A stretch of 16,349 bases of DNA from positions 1-16,349 of the forward strand of contig JAEDMF010000022.1 in assembly GCA_016303175.1 (NCBI GenBank), read 5' to 3'. The position numbers were made by a program, and so were the translations under genes. Below are positions 1 through 6,667 of this stretch, one piece after another. The notes under the pieces were generated by a model. That model had not been told where the DNA came from, ran no database searches, and worked only from the letters and a program-made list of their open reading frames with translations. The DNA is from Bacteroidales bacterium (GTDB lineage: Bacteria; Bacteroidota; Bacteroidia; Bacteroidales; UBA932). Each line of letters opens with the position of its first letter. Positions within the stretch are counted from its first letter, which is position 1.

Positions 1-1046
1 CCGGAGCCGTCACCCCCGTGGCCAACCTCAGCCCCGTACCGCTGAGCGGCACGACGGTCAAGAGAGCCACGCTCCACAATATGGATCAGGTGGAACTGCT
101 CGACATAAGGGTCGGAGATTGGGTTTATGTGGAAAAAGGTGGAGAAATCATTCCGAAAATAACCTCCGTTGAACTGTCAAAAAGGCCTCTTTCCGCCGTA
201 AAGCCCGTAATTCCGGAGCGCTGCCCTGACTGCGGCACTCCCCTTGTGCGAGGCGAAGGAGAGGCCAAGTGGTTCTGTCCCAATATCTGGGGCTGCCCTA
301 CCCAGGTAAAGGAAAGGCTCATCCAGTTCCTCAGCCGCAAGGCAATGAACGTGCTCGGAGTGGCGGATGCGGCGGTGGCCCAACTCTATGAAAGAGGCCT
401 CGTAAAGGTGCCTGCTGACTTCTATGACCTGAAATTCACCGACTTGTATTCCCTTGAAGGCTGGAAGGAGAAATCCTGTCTGAATTTCCTGAAAAGCCTC
501 GAAAACAGCCGCAAGGTTACTTTCGACCACGTGCTGTTCGCCTTGGGCATACGCAATGTCGGAGAGACCACGGCCAAGATGCTCGCCCGCCACTTCGGCT
601 CCATCGACGCCCTTCTTGCCGCCGACAAGGAAAGGCTCACTTCAATTGGAGAAATAGGTGAAACAATTGCCGACAACATATTGAATTACTTTGCTTCACC
701 TATCAATATGGACAACCTGAACCGACTGCGCGCGCACGGACTTCAGTTCGAACTTCTCCACGATGGAGTAAAGGACAGCATACTTCAGGGACAGAGCATA
801 GTCATCACCGGCACCTATTCCATTCCCCGCGATGAAATGAAAAAGCTTATAGAGGAGCACTCCGGCAAACCGTCCTCCAGCATTTCCTCCAAGACAGCCT
901 TCATCATTCTGGGCGAAAACGCCGGACCCGAAAAGATGAAGAAAGCGGCCCAATTAGGTATAAGAACCGTAAGCGAAGCTGAATTTTATGAAATAATAGG
1001 GGAAAAAGGAAGCTTTTTAACGCAAAAAGAGTTAACTTTGTTTTGA
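1..1046 (+). CDS. ligA: NAD-dependent DNA ligase LigA, C-terminal part (5' end outside window)
   Basis: LigA seals nicks in duplex DNA during replication and repair, using NAD+. The window enters in the OB-fold domain; the first full codon is at 3, and 347 residues follow. The TVKRATLHN and VEKGGEIIPKI segments are classic LigA OB-fold sequence. A four-cysteine zinc finger follows (C-P-D-C, then C-P-N-I-W-G-C, about residues 73-98), then a helix-hairpin-helix domain (about 105-250) and a C-terminal BRCT domain (about 260-335, beginning SIVITGTYS). The N-terminal adenylation domain with the catalytic lysine lies upstream, so its integrity cannot be judged. One oddity: where most LigA proteins read I-x-G-L-G after the AM dipeptide, this one reads VLGVADAAV, so that first hairpin is diverged. 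The gene ends 18 bp before the YihY-family gene. The identification is very secure. Confidence 0.97.
   Translation, partial: GAVTPVANLSPVPLSGTTVKRATLHNMDQVELLDIRVGDWVYVEKGGEIIPKITSVELSKRPLSAVKPVIPERCPDCGTPLVRGEGEAKWFCPNIWGCPTQVKERLIQFLSRKAMNVLGVADAAVAQLYERGLVKVPADFYDLKFTDLYSLEGWKEKSCLNFLKSLENSRKVTFDHVLFALGIRNVGETTAKMLARHFGSIDALLAADKERLTSIGEIGETIADNILNYFASPINMDNLNRLRAHGLQFELLHDGVKDSILQGQSIVITGTYSIPRDEMKKLIEEHSGKPSSSISSKTAFIILGENAGPEKMKKAAQLGIRTVSEAEFYEIIGEKGSFLTQKELTLF
1033..1040 (+). promoter_or_regulatory. candidate Bacteroidetes -7 box (TAACTTTG)
   Basis: The octamer TAACTTTG fits the Bacteroidetes sigma-ABfr -7 consensus TAnnTTTG. It lies inside the last codons of ligA and would start transcription about 6-8 nt downstream, giving a leader of roughly 18 nt before the YihY-family start codon at 1065. 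The same octamer occurs upstream of birA (11827-11834). No TTTG -33 element is present at the usual 19-21 bp spacing, so this is a weak call. The gene may simply be read through from ligA. Confidence 0.25.
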
Positions 1047-1064
1047 TAATCTTCAAATTCCTGA

Positions 1065-1907
1065 ATGAGTTTCAAGAGCAAAAAGAATATAAAAAAGATA
1101 CGGCACAGTCTGAAGGATATCATCCTGCTGACAATACAGACGTTCAACGAACAGAAGATAGGCTACCAGGGTGTAGCCTTGAGTTTTTTCTGTACTATGG
1201 CGGTTGTGCCCTTCCTTGCCGTTGCAATGGCCATCACAAAGGGCTTCAATCTCTCTGACAAACTGGAAGCCCTGCTCTTCGACTACTTTCCCAACAATCC
1301 CGATATCGTCACCTCGCTGATGGGCTATGCCGACAATATGCTTGTAAAGGCTTCATCCTCCCTGCTGGGGCTTGTCAGCGCCATCTTCTTCGTCTGGCTT
1401 GTCATCTGGATGATGCTTAGTGTGGAGTCGGTCTTCAACAATGTATGGAAGGTCAAGAAGGGGCGCTCCTTCAACACCCGTTTCTGGAGGGACGTGGCCA
1501 TTGTATTCATATCCCCTTTTCTGATGCTCGTGCTCTATGGAGGGATGATTTTCCTGTCGGGTGTGCTGAAACTCAGCATAGTAAAGTGGCTGCTGATGAT
1601 AATCAGCTCCGTAGCCGTTTTTTCGGCAATGTACAAGTTCATTCCAAACACCTACGTAAAATATAAATATGCAGTCCTGGCCGCTATAATCAGCGGTTTA
1701 GCGTTCACAGTCATACAGTTCGTCTATGTGGAGAGCCAGATTTTCCTGACCAGGCTCAGCGGCATTTACGGAGCCATTGCCGCCATTCCCTTCTTCATGT
1801 TCTGGCTGAATTTCAGCTGGTGGGTGATACTTTTCGGAGCCGAATTGTCTTATGCTCTGCAGACCGTGGGATATTCTTATAGAAGAGAGAACAATGAAAC
1901 AGTCTGA
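1065..1907 (+). CDS. YihY/BrkB-family inner-membrane protein
   Basis: This 280-residue integral membrane protein belongs to the YihY/BrkB (Virul_fac_BrkB) family. Molecular function is not established for the family; the old label 'ribonuclease BN' is a misassignment. About six hydrophobic segments are visible, near residues 37-59, 100-122, 143-166, 172-192, 203-225 and 240-268. The family signature is the C-terminal IYGAIAAIPFFMFWLNFSWW stretch followed by ILFGAELSYA. The N-terminus is short and basic (MSFKSKKNIKKIRHS), consistent with a cytoplasmic start. The ATG at 1065 is the first start after ligA, 18 bp downstream. The 3' end overlaps the rel start codon by 14 bp, suggesting translational coupling with rel. 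Family assignment is firm; role is unknown. Confidence 0.9.
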   Translation: MSFKSKKNIKKIRHSLKDIILLTIQTFNEQKIGYQGVALSFFCTMAVVPFLAVAMAITKGFNLSDKLEALLFDYFPNNPDIVTSLMGYADNMLVKASSSLLGLVSAIFFVWLVIWMMLSVESVFNNVWKVKKGRSFNTRFWRDVAIVFISPFLMLVLYGGMIFLSGVLKLSIVKWLLMIISSVAVFSAMYKFIPNTYVKYKYAVLAAIISGLAFTVIQFVYVESQIFLTRLSGIYGAIAAIPFFMFWLNFSWWVILFGAELSYALQTVGYSYRRENNETV

Positions 1908-3858
1908 GTTCACAAAAGAAGATCTGCAGGTCATATCCCGGGATTTCGAGGACATGATGTGCTCCGCGCGCAAACGCTGCACGGACCCTTCGCAGTTGGA
2001 AAACATACAGAGAGCCTTCGACTTGGCCAATTCTGCCCATAAGGGAGCACGCAGGCGCAGCGGAGAGCCCTATATCCTGCATCCAATTGCAGTTGCGAAG
2101 ATTGTGGTGGAAGACATAGGACTCGGATGGAAAAGCATCTGCGCCGCCCTGCTGCACGACGTGGTGGAAGACACGGCCTGCACCACGGAGGACATACGCA
2201 ACCTCTTCGGCGACAAAATAGCCTCTCTGGTGGACGGCTTGACCAAAATCAAGACTGTGCTGGATAAGGAGGACAAACCCCAGCAGGTACTCAGCATGCA
2301 GGCGGAGAATTTCCGGCGCATACTGCTTACCCTCAATGAGGACACAAGGGTAGTGCTAATCAAATTGGCCGACCGACTGCACAACTGCCGCACTATAGGT
2401 TTCATGCCCGAATCCAAGAGGGAAAAAATCCTGTCGGAGACCATGTATATCTTTATTCCTCTGGCCCACAGGCTCGGCCTTTACGGCATCAAGTCGGAAA
2501 TGGAGGACATCTGGCTCCGCTATAAGGAACCTGAGGCATACAAGACTATAATTTCCCAGATTCAGGCCGCCACGGCCGGAAAGGAAAAACTCATAGACGA
2601 ATTTCTCGCTCCCATACGTGAATCTTTGGACAAGAACGGGATAGAATATACCATAAAGAAACGCATCAAAACCCCGTATTCCATCTGGAACAAGATACAG
2701 ACCAAGCACGTCACCTTCGAGCAGATAAGTGATTTGTACGCAGTACGCATCATTTTCAAGCCCAGTTCGCTTGAACTTCTCCAGGAAAGGAATGAATGTT
2801 TCAGAGTCTTCGCCCTCATCACCGCCATATACGAATACAGGCCGGAACGCGTGAGGGACTGGGTTATGCACCCCAAGCCCAATGGCTATGAGGCACTGCA
2901 CCTCACCGCCATCTCCAAGGACGGCACCAATATCGAAGTGCAGATTCGCACGGTGCGTATGGACGAAATAGCGGAAAAAGGCATCTCCGCCCATTGGAAC
3001 TACAAGAAAATCCAGCCCCAGACCGAAGAAAGCCAAATGGACAAATGGATTGCCAGCATCAAGGAGATACTCCAGAAATCGGATATCAATTCGCTGGAAA
3101 TGCTGGATATGATTCACAACGACATGGTCGGTTCGGAGATATATTTCTTCGACAACAAGGGCGGGCAGCACAATATAGCCAAAGGGGCCACTGCACTGGA
3201 CTATGCCCTCCAGCAGGACAAGGAGGAGGGCCTTCACGCCATAGCCGCCAAAATCAACTATCACCTCCATCCCCTCTCATATGTGATACGGAGCGGAGAC
3301 CAGGTGGAAATAATAACCTCTCGCACGGCAGAGCCCAAGAGGGAATGGCTCAGTTTCGTAACCACAAAAACGGCTGTCAACATCATAAAGGAAAGTCTCG
3401 GAATAAAGGACGAAACCGCCAAGGCGCGGCATATTAGCGGGAAATACATACTTGCAGACTGCTGCAAGCCCATTCCGGGAGATTCCGTAGTTGGCTTTGT
3501 GCAGGACGACAATTCCATAATCATCCATAAGAAAAGTTGTCCCAACGCCGATTCTCTGGCCAGCAAATTCGGAGACAAAATTGTGACTCCCAAATGGATA
3601 GTCGATACCTGGGCCACCTTCCCGGTACGCCTCCAGATGAACGGCATCGACAGGATGGGCCTCTTCCACGAAATCAGTGAAAAGATATCCCGAGAGCACA
3701 AGATAAGTTTCAAGGCCATCAACATCAATACAAAGGACGGAGTCTTCAACGGGTATATAGACATTTGGGTACACGACACGGAGACACTTGACAGCGTGAT
3801 TGACCTCCTCAAGCACATTGGCGGCATTCAGGCTGTCAGCCGTGCGGAAATTGAGTAA
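1894..3858 (+). CDS. rel: bifunctional (p)ppGpp synthetase/hydrolase, RelA/SpoT (Rel) family, compact form
   Basis: This enzyme makes and degrades the alarmone (p)ppGpp in the stringent response. I chose the ATG at 1894 (654 residues). It overlaps the YihY-family gene by 14 bp and follows a purine-rich AGAAGAGAGA. An ATG 42 bp upstream is possible but lies deep in the neighbour. The HD hydrolase domain is intact (H63, HDVVED 88-93, KLADRLHN 157-164). The synthetase domain also looks intact (R257, K259, S263, K267, D280, GYEALH 331-336, EVQIRT 348-353), so both activities are expected. A TGS domain (about 414-476), a zinc-finger/RIS region with C523, C524, H545 and C549, and an ACT domain (about 577-654) follow. 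Unusually, only about 45 residues separate TGS from the zinc finger. Full-length Rel proteins carry a helical domain of roughly 100 residues there. Confidence 0.95.
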   Translation: MKQSEFTKEDLQVISRDFEDMMCSARKRCTDPSQLENIQRAFDLANSAHKGARRRSGEPYILHPIAVAKIVVEDIGLGWKSICAALLHDVVEDTACTTEDIRNLFGDKIASLVDGLTKIKTVLDKEDKPQQVLSMQAENFRRILLTLNEDTRVVLIKLADRLHNCRTIGFMPESKREKILSETMYIFIPLAHRLGLYGIKSEMEDIWLRYKEPEAYKTIISQIQAATAGKEKLIDEFLAPIRESLDKNGIEYTIKKRIKTPYSIWNKIQTKHVTFEQISDLYAVRIIFKPSSLELLQERNECFRVFALITAIYEYRPERVRDWVMHPKPNGYEALHLTAISKDGTNIEVQIRTVRMDEIAEKGISAHWNYKKIQPQTEESQMDKWIASIKEILQKSDINSLEMLDMIHNDMVGSEIYFFDNKGGQHNIAKGATALDYALQQDKEEGLHAIAAKINYHLHPLSYVIRSGDQVEIITSRTAEPKREWLSFVTTKTAVNIIKESLGIKDETAKARHISGKYILADCCKPIPGDSVVGFVQDDNSIIIHKKSCPNADSLASKFGDKIVTPKWIVDTWATFPVRLQMNGIDRMGLFHEISEKISREHKISFKAININTKDGVFNGYIDIWVHDTETLDSVIDLLKHIGGIQAVSRAEIE

Positions 3859-3876
3859 GTCAGTTACCTTAAATTA

Positions 3877-5676
3877 ATGATAATGAAGATAAAGAATCTC
3901 ATACCGCTCGTACCTGCGGCTCTGATATTGGGCGGGGCCTTCTTTTCACATTCCTGCGCCAATACCACGACTCCTCCTACCGGCGGTCCGAAGGACACCA
4001 TACCCCCGATGCTGGTCAATGTGACCCCCCTGCCAGGCAGTACAGGCGTTCCTGTCCACGGCACTAAACTGAAATTCAAATTCAATGAATATGTGGTAGT
4101 CAAGGAAGGCAAGAACATCTATCTTTCACCTCCCCTGTCAAAGCCTCCGAAATACAAGATTGTGGAGAAGAGTCTCGTGGTATATTTCGAAGAGGACCTT
4201 ATGCCCAATACTACCTACAGTCTGGACCTTACTGGAGCCATAGTGGATAACAACGAAGGCAATCCCTTCCCCGGCTTCAACCTCAGCTTCAGCACAGGCG
4301 AGAGGATAGACTCTATGTACCTCACGGGTACGGTGCAGGACTGCAGCACGCTTGACCCCGTGAAGGGAGCCACAGTAATGCTATACAAGGACCAGTCGGA
4401 CTCTGCAATATTCAAGACAAGGCCTGATGCGGCGGCAAAGACGGACGACTGGGGCTATTTTGTACTGCGCAATGTCCAGGACACCATTTTCCGCCTCTAT
4501 GCAATAATGGACGAGGACAACAACAATATGTACAATCCGGAGACGGACAAAATAGCCTTCTGCGACAGCCTCGTACAGCCCTCAAAAAAGATAGGCAGGG
4601 GCATATATGAGCTCTTCAAATTCGATATGAAGGACACGCTCAGCTGTCTGAAGCGCAAGAATGACTACGAACTCAACCTCTTCCTCGCCGAGAACGCCAA
4701 ACAGATGATTACCTCGAAGGAAAGAACCGGCGAAAGGTCCTTCTATATCAAATTCATGGCCCCGTATGCCCAGGTACAGTCGCTTTCCATAAAAGGGGTT
4801 CGCAAATTCTTCACGAACTTCAATGAGAGCAGGGACTCTATGCAGGTGTGGGTGAACGACTTGCGTCCCCAGCCCGACACCTTCTTCGTGGATATAAAAT
4901 ATATGAAGACAGACTCCACGGGAACGCTCGTAAGCACGCAGGAAAAGTTCAAACTCGGCAAGCCCAAGGAACTGCGCGCAAAGGCAATGAAAAGTTCACG
5001 CAAAGACATCAAGCACGAAGACACCATTGCCGTGTACAAAGTAACGGCCGAACCTGAGAACTTCGAGCTCAAGGGCATAAGCATAGCCTTTGACTCCCCT
5101 CTCGTGAAGGAGGCCTTCGACAGCATACGCTACGAAGTGACCAATGCCCGTCAGAAAGTCAGTAAAGGCAGTTATACCTGGAGCCGGGATACGGCGGATG
5201 TCAGGGTTTATCACCTGATGAGCAAAACCAAGATTCAGAAGGGCTTCCAATATCGCTTCACCATTCCTGAAAGGCGTTTCCGCAATGTGGACGGATTTTG
5301 GAACGACTCCCTTGTGGTTGACATCAAACTGCCGGACGATGACAAACTCAGCGGCCTGACCCTCAACCTCAGCAATGTCGGTGACACACGCTACATCATT
5401 GACTTAATGAACGAAAAGAGGGATAAGGTGATACGCAGTTACACCATTTCATCCGACAGCGTCCTTCCCTTCCCCTATCTCAAGGAAGGCAAGTATTGCA
5501 TACGTTTTACGGAAGACAAAAACCGCAACAACAGGGTGGATACTGGTGATTTGCTTGAGCATCGCCAACCCGAAAAAGTGAGGTTCTTCAAACTCAAGGG
5601 TGACAATATCTTCCTGAATCTGCCTCCGGCAACAGAATTGAGCCAGGATATCAACGTAGGGAATCTGTTCAAATAG
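3877..5676 (+). CDS. Ig-like and carboxypeptidase-regulatory-like fold lipoprotein
   Basis: This 599-residue protein is a predicted lipoprotein exported by signal peptidase II. A hydrophobic stretch (residues 8-24) is followed by SHSC with the lipidated cysteine at 27. The mature start CANTTTPPTGGPKDTIPP is typical of a Bacteroidetes family annotated as Ig-like domain-containing proteins. Residues about 42-141 fit a bacterial Ig-like (Big_5/SbsA-like) domain. Residues about 147-225 fit a carboxypeptidase-regulatory-like beta sandwich (GTVQDCS...VKGATVML). Two acidic asparagine-rich loops (around 211-224 and near the C-terminus, DKNRNNRVDTGD) resemble calcium-binding loops, but this is inference. 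ATG codons at 3877 and 3883 are both possible. It starts 18 bp after rel and ends 1 nt before the barrel gene, suggesting co-translation. The -3 position lacks the usual leucine, so the lipobox is non-canonical. Function is unknown. Confidence 0.85.
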   Translation: MIMKIKNLIPLVPAALILGGAFFSHSCANTTTPPTGGPKDTIPPMLVNVTPLPGSTGVPVHGTKLKFKFNEYVVVKEGKNIYLSPPLSKPPKYKIVEKSLVVYFEEDLMPNTTYSLDLTGAIVDNNEGNPFPGFNLSFSTGERIDSMYLTGTVQDCSTLDPVKGATVMLYKDQSDSAIFKTRPDAAAKTDDWGYFVLRNVQDTIFRLYAIMDEDNNNMYNPETDKIAFCDSLVQPSKKIGRGIYELFKFDMKDTLSCLKRKNDYELNLFLAENAKQMITSKERTGERSFYIKFMAPYAQVQSLSIKGVRKFFTNFNESRDSMQVWVNDLRPQPDTFFVDIKYMKTDSTGTLVSTQEKFKLGKPKELRAKAMKSSRKDIKHEDTIAVYKVTAEPENFELKGISIAFDSPLVKEAFDSIRYEVTNARQKVSKGSYTWSRDTADVRVYHLMSKTKIQKGFQYRFTIPERRFRNVDGFWNDSLVVDIKLPDDDKLSGLTLNLSNVGDTRYIIDLMNEKRDKVIRSYTISSDSVLPFPYLKEGKYCIRFTEDKNRNNRVDTGDLLEHRQPEKVRFFKLKGDNIFLNLPPATELSQDINVGNLFK

Positions 5677-5677
5677 T

Positions 5678-6622
5678 ATGCGCAAGTTTCCTCTCATATT
5701 ACTGCTGCTCTGCTGTCTTGGCTCCATTACCGCACGCGCTGAGGGAGAACTCCAGATTGACAGCGCCTACGTAGCCAAATTCAAGGTATTGAATGACTAC
5801 AGTCTGCTAGGCATACAATACGGTGTGGGACTTTCCATACCCAATATGCAGCCCACGAGAAACACCAAAATGACCATTGACCCCGTGAGCGTAGGCATCA
5901 CCTATACCCGTTACGGCAAACTCTTCGGTTATATGCCCTACTTCGGCATTCAGCTGGGCGTCTTCTACAATCAGGAAAGTTTCCAGTTCGCAACCCAGAA
6001 GAGCGGTTATACTGACCATATTCTCGGGGCCAGCCGCTACGACCTCAAACTGATAGAAGTGCCGGCTATGGCCCATCTCCACTTCGATTTCTGGAAAATG
6101 AAGGTGATGGCCAATATAGGAATCTTCGGCGGATACAGACTTGGAATTCAGCGCAGCAACTACACAAGCGACTCATACTCAGAACAATACGGAGAATATA
6201 AGAACAAATTCCATCCTGTTGAGAATCGCTTCGACTACGGACTCAAGGCGGGTGCAGGTTTCGGCCTGATGTTGGACCCGGTTGAGGTCCATCTGATGGT
6301 GTGGTACAAACTTTCCTGGATGAACTTGCATCAGCCTGACAGGGACCGCCTTTATCAGGAGAGCAAATACTACTATTATTGGACTTATCCCAGCAGCATA
6401 AACGTTTCCATCAGTCTGAATTTCCAGTTGAACAGAACCCACGGCTCGACGAAGTCCCAACTCAGAAAGATGGCCAAAGAGGAGGTTATGGAAATGGTGA
6501 GGGCGGCAAGGGAACTTACACAGCAGAAGGATACAACACAAGTTGCCGACTCTCTGTCCGTGCCGAACGCAGGCATGCCCCTGCCGGAAATGAAGGACAA
6601 GGCATCAGAGGAAAATAAGTGA
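5678..6622 (+). CDS. outer-membrane beta-barrel protein (PorT-like fold) with periplasmic tail
   Basis: This 314-residue protein has a clear Sec signal peptide (hydrophobic LILLLLCCLGSITARA; likely cleavage after residue 21). The mature part shows alternating hydrophobic and aromatic strands typical of small Bacteroidetes barrels (SVGITYTRYGKLFGYMPYFG, GLKAGAGFGLMLD, EVHLMVWYKLSW, INVSISLNFQL), resembling the 'outer membrane beta-barrel protein'/PorT-like families. The last visible strand ends near residue 252. It is followed by about 62 charged residues with a probable helix (SQLRKMAKEEVMEMVRAARE) and a low-complexity end. Barrels usually end on their final strand, so this tail is unusual. 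The ATG at 5678 is 1 nt after the lipoprotein stop, so the two are probably co-translated and may act together in the envelope. No specific function is assigned. Confidence 0.8.
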   Translation: MRKFPLILLLLCCLGSITARAEGELQIDSAYVAKFKVLNDYSLLGIQYGVGLSIPNMQPTRNTKMTIDPVSVGITYTRYGKLFGYMPYFGIQLGVFYNQESFQFATQKSGYTDHILGASRYDLKLIEVPAMAHLHFDFWKMKVMANIGIFGGYRLGIQRSNYTSDSYSEQYGEYKNKFHPVENRFDYGLKAGAGFGLMLDPVEVHLMVWYKLSWMNLHQPDRDRLYQESKYYYYWTYPSSINVSISLNFQLNRTHGSTKSQLRKMAKEEVMEMVRAARELTQQKDTTQVADSLSVPNAGMPLPEMKDKASEENK

Positions 6623-6625
6623 TTG

Positions 6626-6647
6626 AAGTTTCGCAAATGCGAAACTT
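6626..6647 (+). repeat. perfect 10 bp-arm palindrome between the barrel gene and ispG
   Basis: AAGTTTCGCA is followed by AA and then TGCGAAACTT, the exact reverse complement. It begins 3 bp after the barrel gene stop and ends 20 bp before the ispG ATG. As RNA it would form a stable hairpin, but no uridine run follows, so a standard intrinsic terminator is doubtful. It could be an mRNA-stabilising or attenuating hairpin, or a protein-binding operator controlling ispG. The pairing is exact; the role is inferred. Confidence 0.6.
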
Positions 6648-6667
6648 GAGTAAGTGAACATGCGGAA

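Noticed and set aside
1065..1907. Ribonuclease BN function for the YihY-family gene
   Set aside because: That name is a historical misassignment; the sequence is a polytopic membrane protein without nuclease motifs.
2356..3270. 304-codon minus-strand frame opposite rel
   Set aside because: Complementary register of rel and no recognisable domain; rel is intact here.
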